Shown here: positions 19,731 through 29,945 of the stretch, piece by piece
Layout: every line of letters begins with the position of its first letter
Numbering within the stretch: the first letter of the stretch is position 1
Assembly (NCBI GenBank): GCA_963662175.1
Contig: OY759214.1
Coordinates: 75,218,037 to 75,282,036, forward strand
DNA: 64,000 nt
From: Aradus depressus
Lineage: Eukaryota > Arthropoda > Insecta > Hemiptera > Aradidae
Direction: 5' to 3'
Translations under genes and position numbers: made by a program
Notes under the pieces: generated by a model
What the model saw: only the letters and a program-made list of their open reading frames with translations
The model's database searches: none
What the model was told of the DNA's origin: nothing

Positions 19731-20905
19731 AGTATTTGAGTTATTTAGGGACTTCTGAATCCTCATATAACATCGGCAGTTATCAAAGGTTCTGAAGCAC
19801 CCTTCGGCCGATTTTGCGGAAAATTAATAGGTGCCGTCCTTGTCGCGTTTTGTATTTAAAAATAAAATTTCATATCGATACATTAATTAAATTGGAAGTT
19901 ATTGGGATTTTTGTGTTGAGCTCCTCCTCCTGTTGTACCCGCTGAAAATTGATAGGTATGGTCCTTATGGGTTTTTGAATTTATATATGAGATTTACATT
20001 TACCCTCAGACACAACACTTGTCCACCAGATTACATTAACAACAAGCCCATCTCTGCATCCGACACTGTCCGATATCTAGGAGTTCATTTAAACAGACGT
20101 TTAACTTGGACAACTCATATCAGACTGAAACACACAGACCTCAAAAGACGATTTGGACGACTGAAATCAATCATCGGACGACGATCGACATTATCGCTTG
20201 AAAACCAACTTCACATATATACAACACTATATTAAAACCCATCTGGACTTACGGCATCGAGATATGGGGATCAGCCAAAAAATCAAACACATCTTCAGTC
20301 AATACAATCCATTATACTACGCCAACCTCACATTACATAATGACCTCAACATCCCATTTGTACCTTCTGTTATCAGAACACAATATCAAACTTTTCACGA
20401 CAACCTCCATCATCACGCCAATCCACTTATACAAGAATTATTTACAAACACTCTTCCCACAAATCCACCACGACGCCTCAAGCGGATATGGCTGCTCCAG
20501 GACTAGCCTGGACTCCTCTTCGGTCACGTAGCTCAGCAGTAAAGCCACGCACCTGACACTGCACTATTTATCGCAATTGTTAATGGCAAATGTTATGCCG
20601 TTGTAAATATATAAATAAATAAAAATATATGAGATTTCGTGACAATACAATTCATTACAACTGCAGTTGTTGCTAATTCGGCTGAAAAACAATAGGTGTC
20701 TTTAGAGGGTATGGTTCACTTATAAACTTTTGTGTCGGTGCGATCATTATATGAGAGTAATCGTGCACGCAGACAAACTTTTTTTTTTGCATTTTTGGGA
20801 TGAGGATGTCGGAAAATATGAAATTCCGTTGAAAACTCATTTTCTCACTCAATTTCTGACCGACTACATAAGTTCCTCTATACTTCGTTTAGCTTAGAAA
20901 GTAAA
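19731..20905 (+). repeat. R700 copy carrying a Jockey insertion
   Basis: Modules 19731-19995 and 20625-20905 are contiguous R700 sequence (GTATTTGAGTTATTTAGGGA..., CCCTTCGGCCGATTTTGCGG, then GAGATTTCGTGACAATACAA, GTCGGAAAATATGAAATTCC, GACCGACTACATAAGTTCC), split by the LINE at 19996. Confidence 0.8.
19996..20624 (+). mobile_element. Jockey-like LINE (family J3) 3' end, 13-bp target-site duplication
   Basis: Bounded by atatatgagattt at 19983-19995 and 20625-20637. Translation shows DTVRYLGVHLNRRLTWTTH, LKRRFGRLKSIIGRRSTLSL, then after a frameshift near 20230 NDLNIPFVPSVIRTQYQTFH and PTNPPRRLKRIW. Ends GTTGTAAATATATAAATAAA. It is the C-terminal thumb/tail only; no YADD box. Relatives: 25815, 49950. 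Confidence 0.9.
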
Positions 20906-20929
20906 AGTTTATTGTCACAAAATTTAGTT

Positions 20930-21125
20930 TGAAGAATTAGAATCCCCTATGTAAGTCAACTGTTGAATATTAGCGCAAAAGGTTGACCTGGTTTTGGAGG
21001 GGGAGCGAAAAGATAGTTGATTATTCTGGGGATTCGCCATTTTTATTTTTTCGTTTTTGAATTGAAGTAGTCGGAAAACGTATCGAATTTCTGACTGGTT
21101 ACAATAACTTCGTATATACTTGGAG
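20930..21125. repeat. R700 pieces in both orientations
   Basis: 20930-21045 is the minus-oriented head (TATGTAAGTCAACTGTTGAA, GCGCAAAAGGTTGACC, TCTGGGGATTCGCC). 21046-21125 is a plus-oriented tail (GTCGGAAAACG, TTTCTGACTGGTTAC, CTTCGTATATACTTGG). Confidence 0.6.
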
Positions 21126-21885
21126 GAGTAATAGCACTGCTGACATCTTAATAAAACGTTACTCCCTTATCAGATGCATGATAACCAAGAGGCAGGGACG
21201 AGAGGAGCCGATCGTAGCCGAGAGCTCTCGGACAAGACTGAGTAGTTCCAACATGTTCTCAGATCGTATCGGTATCAGTGAAAATGGCTGTCACAACCAA
21301 ACCCTTACCATTAAATCAATGTAACCTACCCAGTGGGATTTTGTTTTGACATATTGAGTCTACCGTAAGATTTCAGGCGCACAAATAAACAGGGAGAAAT
21401 TTCTAGTTTTGTGTATTTGGTTTGAGCTGGGAGATAAGCAGGATCAGGATCATGTACTTGTCCTAAGAATCCTGTAATTCGTACTCCCGCTCTTATCCTA
21501 AGAACTCTTATCCACTGTTGTCTTTATAACCTTTAACATCCCGATTGAAATAAGGGCCCAAGCAGCTAACTTAAATTTAACGAGCTGTACCAGTTGTAAC
21601 TCGATGCGGAACAGGAATATATGTCCCTATTTATGAAATTTTAAATTTTCCTTTTAGAATTTTTTATTTTTTGGACAGTTTTATTTTATTTATTCACCTT
21701 TTTCAAATTATGTTTAAAAAAATGTTTTTTTCAGGTATGTAAATGTTTAAAGCTTTTATATATCACTTTATTCTTTGTTGCTTGGTAATTGATTTTATTT
21801 ATATTTATTAATTTTATTAATATAGCCAATATGTTTATGTACTTATTTTAGCAATTAGAATTTTATAACGTATTCACTTTCTTTT
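21126..21885. other. unassigned spacer
   Basis: No recognisable gene. 21180-21330 is less AT-rich; 21650-21860 is very AT-rich. Confidence 0.4.
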
Positions 21886-21889
21886 TACT

Positions 21890-22585
21890 TCCCCCAACTG
21901 TACGAAGTTATGTAATCGGTAAGAAATTTGAACGTGAGTTTTTCGACACCCTGATTCCAAAAATGAAAAAAATATGTGCTGTCTGTGTGTGTGTTTCTGT
22001 GAACTCGATTATTTTCGATCAACATGAAATGCTATATATGTGAACCGAACTTATAACGGCAAAACCTATTGAATTTCTGCCAAATCGGCCAAAAAAAAAT
22101 AAGGATTAGGGGGGAGACATCACAAAAATTTTATAACTGCCATTATAATGAACATATTGACATTAAATTTCAAATGTAAATTCAAAACCTCATAAGGATG
22201 ACACTTATAAATTCTCAGAAAAATCGGCCGAAGGGAAAGGACAGTTCAGGGGAGAGGCTTAACACAACAACCCCAATAACTACTTATATAATGAACGTAT
22301 CGACATGAAATTTCATATTTAAAGTCAAAACCCAATGAGAGGACATTACCTGTCTAACTTCCATATCGGCTGAAGGAAAGGCGGGTAGGAGAGGGGCTCA
22401 ATACAAAAACCCTAATAACGGCCGATCTAATGAATTTATTGACACAAAATTTATTATGAGAATTTATAAGTCCCTATGTAAGTAAACTGTTTAATATTAG
22501 CACAAATGGTCGACTGGTTTTGGAGGGGGAGCGAATAGTTAATTGAATAATTTGTTCTGGGGAAGTATATCACGATGAATCACCG
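21890..22585 (-). repeat. R700 dispersed repeat, near full length
   Basis: Minus orientation: tail at left (TACGAAGTTATGTAATCGGT, AAATTTGAACGTGAGTTTT), four modules (22070, 22140, 22275 and 22400 regions, each with a GAACATATTGAC-like or GAACGTATCGACATGAAATT phrase), head at right (GGGGAGCGAATAGTTAATTG, TTCTGGGGAAGTATATCACG, ATGAATCACCG). Length ~695 bp. No coding frame. Confidence 0.8.
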
Positions 22586-23365
22586 TTTTTTTTTCTTTTC
22601 TATTTTAGAAAAATCATAAATTGATCATTGACGGCACATGGCTTTTTTTACTCAAAGATGGATTTCTTATTTTGCAATTTGTGAATGAATCACTTCTAAC
22701 TGCATTAGTCATCTTAACATTATCTTCACGCTAATAGTAACTAGAGTAGAGTCGAAGAAGTTGGCTAGTTGAATTAGGTGTGCAGTATTGCCAAGACTTG
22801 CATCCTCGCCCTGCCTCCAGACGTGGCAATGCACCCCTTCCATTGGCTATTGGCAAATTTAAATTTTAACATTAGACAAGAGGGAAGGAAATTGAGATTA
22901 GTAGTGTGAAAAGCCTTTTGAATTCTCACATTGACATGAGCCCTCAAAAGCAAAAAGTCACTCCATCCTCAGACTTATGAACGTATCACTAAATCTCTTG
23001 ACAAAGCAAATGTGAATTTTTTTTTTTCTTTTTTTTTACAGCTACTTTGATCATTCATCCGAACAAATTGGTTTGAATTTAACTGGATTAGGTCTGTCGT
23101 AGGGGGACTTCAAAAGGAGGTCATAATGAGTCTGTCAAACGGCCATTTGACAAAAAGGCCAAGTGACAAATGAGGTTATGTGAGTTGGCAGGTGGAAGGG
23201 GGAGGGAGATGTGAGAGTGTTTAAGAGGGGGATGTTCCTACGATGATGTCGTAAGAGGGACGTTGAGTGGTTGGGACAAATCCTCCGTTAGAGAGTGATA
23301 GATGTGACCTCATCTCTGGCATCCCTCTCAAAGAAAATACGGGGGCTTTACTTCACAGGTTCAAA
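22586..23365. other. unassigned spacer
   Basis: Contains a G-rich/purine-rich stretch (23165-23270) with no recognised motif. Confidence 0.4.
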
Positions 23366-23475
23366 AATAAAAATGTCGTCTGACCTCTCACAGATTTTAT
23401 TATTATGTGCTTGCCGGCTTTCGAGGTTACCCTCATATTTAGGCAGTCTACATAAAACCCATCATTTAGTAAAAA
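23366..23475 (-). mobile_element. Penelope-like terminus (family D), decayed
   Basis: TCTGACCTCTCACAGATTTT, GCCGGCTTTCGAGG, CCTC, GGCAGTCTAC match the family D terminus at 34371. Stem II GAGG/CCUC and GAAA (complement 23419-23422) survive, but the CUGAUGA core has become CUAAAUA, so the ribozyme is dead. Confidence 0.7.
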
Positions 23476-23509
23476 AATCTTCGTTGAATGTATGCATGTG
23501 TATGCAATG

Positions 23510-23640
23510 TATTTCCCCTTGCACGAATTCTTCAATTCAGTTTTTGCTCTTTCTCCAAAACCAATCGATCGTTTTGGGCTAAAAATTATTAATTTTTTTT
23601 TGTTTGTTTGTGGTCTTATGGTCAATGCATATTAGCCATG
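23510..23640 (+). repeat. R700 head fragment
   Basis: CAATGTATTTCCCCTTGCACGAATTC, GCTCTTTCTCCAAAACCAAT, GACCGTTTTGGGCT-like block. Confidence 0.5.
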
Positions 23641-23749
23641 ACATTAATGAGTTAAGACTTTGACAAGGGGGGATTAAATAAGTTAATTTGAGAATTTTGC
23701 AAGAGGGGGGACTGAAAAAAGGGTACTAAATAATTTTACAAGTGAAGAT

Positions 23750-24130
23750 AGCACTACCGTTGTAGTGACTAACTGAAATACCAATATTACCAACTATAAA
23801 ATGATCTTTCGGTAAGAAACTGTTAGGTTAAGATGCTTCAATGCTTAAATTTGTCACAATAAATAAAATTTGTGGTAAAATAAAATAATACGGGAGTGTA
23901 AATTTAAAAAAGAAATATAATTATTTTAGCGTTCACAAACTTATAATTTCATGTATAAAAGAAATTGAAGAACTATAAGTTAAATTTATCATATTAATTT
24001 TCTTATTGTAACATTATAAAACAAATTTTAATCAAAATCAGTGTACGACAGCAAATTTTTGAAACTAAAGCAGACGTTTACATATCAATTCTCATGAGTA
24101 CTGCCTCACTCCCACATTTTTTTTTAAGAT
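23750..24130 (+). repeat. dispersed repeat DR2, copy 1
   Basis: Shares with 32536-33110 the blocks AATGATCTTTCGGTAAGAAA, CACAATAAATA, TAATTTCATGTATAAAAGAA, AAATTGAAGAAC, TTTTTGAAAC and GAGTAC...TCACTC...CACATTTT. No coding capacity seen. Confidence 0.7.
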
Positions 24131-24511
24131 GGAATTTTACATATTTTTATGTTATTCAACATTTTATTTATTTCATATTAGATTATAGAAAAATCCCATA
24201 ATATGATCACTGATGGCAGACTCTATGAAAATAGTTTTCATTCATCTGTGGACCTCTTTTATAAAAAATAATTTGAATTAATTGAATCAGTTTTAAATCT
24301 CTTGTTTAGCAAACAGAAAACTAATTGAATGCAAACAAGAGTACATGGGACTAATTTATAGTGTAAAAGAGGCGGGTTTCGGAAAAGGGCTCTGCGGGTA
24401 ATTTTCTGACAACATTTAGAATGGAGTACACTTAATTCTGTACACATAATGTTAATAATATTAACAATAATAAAAATAATAATACTTATTTCCGTAAACC
24501 ATAAAATGGTG
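24131..24511. other. unassigned AT-rich spacer
   Basis: Nothing recognised. Its right edge holds cataaaatggtg (24500-24511), the left target duplication of the next element. Confidence 0.4.
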
Positions 24512-24597
24512 TAAACAATCGGACCTCACTGTAAGGATAACCAATAAAAAAGAAAATAAACACCTTCCTTACAAAATAGACTTTATTAATTAATGCA

Positions 24598-24625
24598 TTT
24601 CGAACGCAGAAGCGTTCATCATCAG
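24598..24625 (-). ncRNA. hammerhead ribozyme motif, family B (left arm)
   Basis: Minus strand: CUGAUGA (complement of 24619-24625), extra U, six-pair stem II GAACGC/GCGUUC with loop UUCU, GAAA (complement of 24598-24601), then self-complementary UGCA and UU. Confidence 0.75.
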
Positions 24626-24742
24626 AGCTACATATAAACTGTAAACAATAGTTCGGAATCAAAACGGCTCTTAATTGAGTCTAACAACAATCGATTTGAG
24701 CCGTTTTGATTCCGAACTATTGTTTACAGTTTATATGTAGCT

Positions 24743-24778
24743 CTGATGATGAACGCTTCTGCGTTCGAAATGCATTAA
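24743..24778 (+). ncRNA. hammerhead ribozyme motif, family B (right arm)
   Basis: CUGAUGA 24743-24749, extra U, GAACGC 24751-24756, loop UUCU, GCGUUC 24761-24766, GAAA 24767-24770, UGCA, UU. All invariant core residues are present. Confidence 0.75.
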
Positions 24779-24929
24779 TTAATAAAGTCTATTTAGTAAG
24801 GAAGGTGTTTATTTTCTTTTTTACATAAAATGGTGGTTTGGATACTCCATATAATTTATCTTTGATGAGTTGTATCATTTTTAAAAATCAAAATAGCTCA
24901 TCAATTATACATACAATTATTTAATAAAT

Positions 24930-25715
24930 CTTAGAATACTCTTGGATGTGTCAGGCTTTCGACCGTGTCTGGCATGTTGGTGGTGTATTAGCTGAAACAT
25001 GCGGTCCCAGACTGATATTATCGTCTTCTCCGCTCTCATCTGGATGAAAGCCAGGTCAGAGAGGGGGCAGTGCCATTGTGACGTTCATCGCATAAGAGCT
25101 GGTGTCGGACAGGGGAGCATTCTGTGACCATTTCTCTATGTTGCAAGCACATCCAGCATCCCAACATCAACTGAGACGGTATTAGCCACCTAAACCGATG
25201 ACATAGCAATTTTAGCTTCTAATAAATCCGCTGGGGATGCATACAAATTTTTGCAGGAGCACTTACACCTTCTGGAGGGTTGGCTGCTTCTGTGGAAGGT
25301 AAAAATAAATTAGATCAAATCCCTTCATGTTAAATTAGCCTCTAGCTAGGGTTCACACACCAAAAGAAATGAAGCTCATTCAAAATAAAATCCTCCGAAC
25401 AATCACACAATGTCCATACCATGTATCAAACATAACATTAAACCATGACCTGAACATACCATTCTTACTCGAAGTGAGACAACAATAATTGTTAATAATT
25501 ATTATTAATTGTAAATAATTATTATTCACAATATTGTAAATAATTATTATTCACATATTAGATCAACAAGTTCACGACACATCCGAACACGCTGGTGAAA
25601 GCTATGTCTACCTCCTCGGCGACTCAATTGTTGTTGGCCGCGTGAACCTCCTGCCTGAGGAGGGCCCCGGAGGAGATGATGGTGTTGAACAGCCGAGTTG
25701 AGATGAATAATTTTT
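24930..25715 (+). pseudogene. Jockey-like (J2) LINE, 3' part, decayed
   Basis: Shifting plus-strand frames give AFDRVWHVGGVLAETCGP, then FLYVASTSSIPTSTE-like, ADDIAILASNKSAGD-like, a LEGWLLLWKVKIN-like phrase, then KLIQNKILRTITQCPYHVSN and a C-terminal tail with PPRRLNRRWP-type DNA (25,590-25,680). AT microsatellite (25490-25555) interrupts it. About 750 bp of the same family as 10783-11679, with many frame breaks. Confidence 0.75.
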
Positions 25716-25814
25716 TTTTAAATTAATGATTTGGGATAAATCAATATAAAATTCCTAATATTAATAGATATAATAGATACTGTAGTTTTTTTAATATAAC
25801 TATTTTATATTTAC

Positions 25815-26400
25815 AACCAGCCCATTCCTGTATCCGACACTGTCCGATATCTAGGACTTCATTTAGACAGATGTTTAAATTGGACAACTCATATCTGAAA
25901 TCAATCATCGGACGACGATCGACATTATCGCTTGAAAACAAACTTCACATATACAACAACATACTAAAACCCATCTGGACTTACGGCATCGAGATAAGGG
26001 GATCAGCAAAAAAATCAAACATACAACGTCTTCAGTCAATGCAATACATTATACTTATAGGCCAAATTGCCGATGTGCCATTTTACGTTTCCAACCTCTC
26101 ATTGCATAATGACCTCAACATCCCATTTGTATCTTCTGTTATCAGGACACGATATCAAAATTTTCCCGACAAATTCAATCATCACGCCAATTCACTTATT
26201 CTGCATCCACGAACAGTCTCCCCACAAATCCGCCACGACGTCTCAAGCGGGCATGGCAGAGGGACCTGCTCCAGTACTAGCCTGGACTCTTCTTCGGTCA
26301 CGTACCTCAGCAGTACAAATACACACTTGCCTCTGCTCAACATCACAATTACCTACTAATGACTAATGTTCTGTCGTTGTAAATATGTAAATAAATAAAT
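25815..26400 (+). pseudogene. Jockey-like (J3) LINE 3' end
   Basis: DTVRYLGLHLDRCLNWTTHI, then an internal deletion, then LKSIIGRRSTLSLENKLHIY, KPIWTYGIEIRGSAKKSNIQ, LSLHNDLNIPFVSSVIRTRY. Ends with the J3 signature GTTGTAAATATGTAAATAAA. No catalytic residues present. Confidence 0.85.
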
Positions 26401-26404
26401 ATTT

Positions 26405-26475
26405 ATATTTCGTTGAAGTTATTTTCATTTCATGACTATATTTCGGGGCAGTTACACGCCCCTTCCTCAGCTCAG
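26405..26475 (-). ncRNA. hammerhead ribozyme motif, family J
   Basis: Minus strand: CUGAGGA (complement 26464-26470), extra A, stem II GGGGC/GCCCC (26445-26449 with 26458-26462), GAAA (complement 26441-26444), then UA and UA. Core complete. The element boundaries are not clear. Confidence 0.65.
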
Positions 26476-26515
26476 GTCACAAATAGTAATAAATAGATGA
26501 AAAAAGAGTATATAA

Positions 26516-26595
26516 GAGTGGCGGATACAAGAGGGGGGGGGGGGGGGGGGGGGGTAAAAGCAGAATCCCCCCCCCCCCTCCCCCGTAGCGCAGAG
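26516..26595. repeat. long G run followed by C runs
   Basis: GTGGCGGATACAAGAG leads into an uninterrupted G tract of over 20 nt, then TAAAAGCAGAAT and C tracts. The leader resembles CAGTGGCGGAT-type hAT termini, but no partner end was found. The G and C tracts can pair as a hairpin. Confidence 0.5.
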
Positions 26596-27339
26596 GTTCA
26601 TAAGTCAGTTTCGTTAAGGATAAAGAAAAATGCACGTTAAATTGGGAAAGACGTCCTATGTGTGAAGGACCTCTTGCGGTCTTGTGCCAGAATGACGTCA
26701 TTCGTTTACAGACTCAGACTGTTTCTCAACCTGTTACTATTATAATAATATTTCAGTCTTGATTATTAATTCATGCGCTTCGTCAAACCAGCCGAAATAA
26801 GCCCCATTGTCCTTTATCCTTCCAAATCTTGTGAATCGTGTATAACATCCAAATCTTGAACCAAAATAAAAAATCAAATAAAAATAAATTGAATAGTAAA
26901 TAACTGATTAAATTAATGATAATGATAAATCTATTAGGCTAAAGTAATTGCTAAATTAACTTCTTTTTTGAAATATTGTGTATTCAACAAAATACTTAAA
27001 CTACCGGTTTCATCGATCCAGTTCGGCATAATGCCGAAATCGCATATTTTTTTTAGCAGAAAAATAAATTTATTATATTTATTTAAGACATATTTCCACA
27101 ATACGTCCGCATTTTTCAACTTAGAAGTTGTAAAGTATTTATGTTAGAACATGCAGGATATTGGTATAGGACCTCAGCCAAAAATAATAAAAGCTAGTAT
27201 AAATTACAGAACACGACTTTTATATGATAGTTTATTGGGAAAACAATTCCGTTTCCGAATAGAGGGTTTTCTCTTATATGAATAGAATTTTAAATTTTTA
27301 TACTGTATCTATTACACTTTTTTTCAAAAAATGAGGAAC
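26596..27339. other. unassigned AT-rich spacer
   Basis: Nothing recognised. Confidence 0.4.
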
Positions 27340-27408
27340 AAGGATTACAAACCCGGGATCTTGAGTTCACTAGGCAAGCACGCTACCTTTAACCCACCGG
27401 CGCCCTCT
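27340..27408 (-). mobile_element. SINE-1 head fragment, minus strand
   Basis: Reverse complement of the SINE-1 tRNA-like head: ...CGGCGCCCTC at 27398-27407, degraded box A and box B. The plus-oriented tail of a SINE-1 lies 320 bp away (27725), suggesting an internal inversion of one copy or two separate relics. Confidence 0.65.
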
Positions 27409-27724
27409 TTCATTGATTAATATTATTTATTATTCTTAGTGCTTTCTTTTGAAGTCTGAAAATACTAGCTGGGAGCTCCCCACTTTATTAAACCGTAATA
27501 ATGGTTGTACGAAAATATTGTGAAAAAAGTGACCTAGCACGGAATGTCCCTACCCTTATAAGTAAATGCCAGTTTCATGGTTCGTGTTCAGAAGGGGGCT
27601 GAGGAATTCTTCAATTTTAGAGAGGAGACTCATGGAGAAAATCAATGAGGACCTGGGTATCAGATGCCTATGCTTGAGAAATAGACCTCGAACTTCATTC
27701 GAAAGAAGAAAGATACAGAATCTT
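27409..27724. other. unassigned spacer between SINE halves
   Basis: No motif recognised. Confidence 0.4.
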
Positions 27725-27905
27725 GAGCGATGGAACCAAGTCTGTACGATGTCAGGTAAATGATCCCTACCCTTATAAACCTGGGTAGGCAAAATTAAAG
27801 ACTATCATTTTAGAGTCGGGCTGATGTCCACCAGAGTGACGAAAGAATAGTCTGGTAGGCGATATGGCCTTGTAGTTAAAGTCTAGGCATGAGTCAGAAT
27901 GACTA
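27725..27905 (+). mobile_element. SINE-1 tail half
   Basis: GCGATGG..., CCAAGTCTGTACGATGTCAG, TAGAGTCGGGCTGATGTCCA, AGAGTGACGAAAGA, GGCGATATGGCC, GGCATGAGTCA in SINE-1 order, with deletions. The CCTAA tail is lost. Confidence 0.75.
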
Positions 27906-28330
27906 AATAACTACATAATCTGTTTAGCGGAAAAATAAGACAAAATGTTTGCCATTGGAAATGGACACCGATACGATGCTGGGTGTATCTCCATTGAAAT
28001 ATATACAGGGACAAATGTATCTGGATGGCCTGAACCGCCCCGTATATATCTCATGCACATGACTCGCTAACCTGCACTGCTTCATCCTGGCTCATCGTTA
28101 GAGCCCGGATTTCCATGCAATTGCATTTTTTTTTGCTTGCTTGAAATTATTAAATAACAATTTATTTTTACGAATTAAGGCATCCTGATTGATAAACTTT
28201 ATTTTGCACGAAATTGAACTTTTTAAACTTTTTTGGCAAAATTACACGTTTTAGGTTTTTACTGCACAAAATTGCATTTTTTGTCGTAATTAGAAAATTT
28301 ATTTGTAAGTTAGTTTGAAAATGTATACAT

Positions 28331-28540
28331 TTGTTAATCGACAAATTTACAAAAGTTTTGAGAAAAAATCCTGGATATGAGCAACACAAAAAGTCCAATG
28401 CGGCCATAAATGGTGAAGATATTGGATTGAATCTACAACCTGACAGCTACAAAAAATGTCCCATCACAAGCGTCAGCGTCGGGAGATCGTTTTCTCTGCT
28501 GAAATACACAGTGGTAAATTTTAACGCATTAAATGCTTAA
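28331..28540 (+). pseudogene. hAT transposase C-terminal (dimerisation) fragment
   Basis: Reads VLRKNPGYEQHKKSNAA and then YKKCPITSVSVGRSFSLLKY, matching the hAT dimerisation signature (KNPG ... PITSVDVERSFS). The E of VERSFS is a G here. Only about 70 residues remain, ending with a stop; the DDE catalytic core is absent. Confidence 0.65.
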
Positions 28541-28803
28541 CATAAAAGTATTTATCAATTTAATTGAAGTCAAATTCTATGCCTCGAGTAATGTGGTAAA
28601 CTGTTTTGTATTTTATACATCTCTAGTATTTTTTTAATCAAAAATTTATACATATATGCTTTTGTAATTAAAATATGGAGGTAAAAAAAAAACTTTTGTT
28701 TTGAGTAAATATTTTTTATAAATTGTATAAATAAATTACTTTAGGCTTTTTATTTTATAGATTTATTTTTAAACCCTACCCAATTTCATGCTGAAAATCG
28801 AAT

Positions 28804-29295
28804 GGTCGGATCGTGATGAAATTTGACATGAAGTATTCTTAAGAGCCAATTGAAATATAGACTATCTGGAGTCACGAAATTCTTAAGGGGAAGGGGGTTT
28901 AAGCATAAAAATAGGTCTAGCTCATCAAAGGATTATTGGATTTTAATGAAGTTTAACATGTAGTATTCTTAAAAGCCAAATTGGAAAATAGGGTGTTGTC
29001 TCCGAATTCTTAACAGGAGTTATAGGGGGGGGGGGGGGGGGGGGGGGGGGGGGAGCATAAAAAATGTGCTAACACATAACGGATAATCGATTGTAATGAA
29101 ATTTGACATGTACTATTCTTAAAAGCCAAATTGAAAAAAAGGGTGTGTGACGTCTCAAAATAACGGGTTAACCCTACCCTAGTGTAATAGGAGGAGGGAC
29201 TGTGAGTAGAGAATGAGCATACAAGTAGTTCAACCTAGGATTGTCATTAAATTTTACATGTAGTAGTTTTAAAAGCAAAATAAATAAAAAATAGG
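28804..29295 (+). repeat. minisatellite, four ~140-bp units
   Basis: The phrase GATGAAATTTGACATG...AGTATTCTTAAGAGCCAA recurs at 28811, 28943, 29096 and 29249 with spacing of about 130-155 bp. It lies inside the hAT-like element, and a G run at ~29024-29053 sits in the second unit. Confidence 0.8.
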
Positions 29296-29844
29296 CTGAC
29301 ATGTGACCTATGTGCTTTTGTATATCAATTAAAAGTCCATGTATAGATTAATGAATAAATAATTCTGTACTGAATAAAATGCCTAGTTTTGTGATATTAT
29401 TATTAATGATATTGATACCATGCTGGGAAGTTTGCCATGTGGACCTCAAGGGCCGCACTTAGTTACAAATGCCACCACCTTTGTAGAGTCCTAATACACG
29501 GTCCAGTAATTTCCTCTGATTTAGGGTTGCAAAGAGACGAAACACACACATCCGAGAACCTGCTTGTTTGATTTACAAATTGGATCCAATTTTTTTTTTT
29601 TTTCCCAGAAAAACAGTTAATGACAGGATTTTATTTTTTGTTGCACATTTTTGTACGTTTTGGCCTATTTATTGCACTTTTTTAAATTTTTCTTACTGCA
29701 CGAAATCCAGGCTCTACTCATCACCATTTTGTCTCTTTCAATCTCTTCTAAGTTGAGGAACGCGGACATATTGTGGAATTTGTAATAAATAAATAAAACA
29801 AAATTATTTTTTAAATATTGTTTATTCCACCAAAGATATTTACA

Positions 29845-29878
29845 AAAATACCGGTTTCGGCCTTACACCATCGTCAGG
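29845..29878 (-). ncRNA. hammerhead-like motif, family C (left arm)
   Basis: Minus strand: CUGACGA (complement 29871-29877), extra U, GG...CC stem II, GAAA (complement 29855-29858), self-complementary CCGG, then UA. Position 7 is C, which the core tolerates. Confidence 0.6.
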
Positions 29879-29887
29879 TAGGGCCTT

Positions 29888-29945
29888 ACACCCTCCTACA
29901 TCTTCCAAATGCTCCATTTTAAATCCCATATCCACCAGAAAGTCA
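29888..29945 (+). pseudogene. LINE reverse transcriptase C-terminus, upstream piece (split by LINE-X)
   Basis: Reads TPSYIFQMLHFKSHIHQKV. It joins in frame to the piece at 31219 once LINE-X and one copy of the 16-bp duplication are removed. Confidence 0.7.

Larger units (their letters stand above)
24512..24823. mobile_element. hammerhead element family B, inverted pair, 12-bp target-site duplication
   Basis: 312-bp insertion between cataaaatggtg at 24500-24511 and 24824-24835. It contains two 126-nt arms (24545-24670, 24698-24823) that are reverse complements with one mismatch and a 27-nt centre. Each arm carries a complete hammerhead motif, one per strand. A 33-nt unique leader (24512-24544) lies on the left only. 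Confidence 0.9.
28099..29716. mobile_element. hAT-like DNA transposon, degenerate, ~1.6 kb
   Basis: Ends TAGAGCCCGGATTTC (28099) and GAAATCCAGGCTCTA (29716) are inverted repeats. Flanks ctcatcgt (28091-28098) and ctcatcac (29717-29724) fit a decayed 8-bp hAT duplication. Inside are a hAT C-terminal fragment (28331-28540) and a ~140-bp minisatellite. Confidence 0.65.

Noticed and set aside
21178..21330. Less AT-rich patch as a possible exon
   Set aside because: No open frame with motif, no repeat and no splice evidence that can be judged by eye.
24545..24823. Family B inverted repeat as a DNA-transposon MITE
   Set aside because: The duplication is 12 bp, the left border lies 33 nt outside the arm and each arm has a ribozyme core; a retroelement origin explains more. 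Not fully excluded.
27566..27763. Plus-strand frame with arginine-rich sequence as an exon
   Set aside because: Its second half is SINE-1 tail DNA; no splice context or motif.
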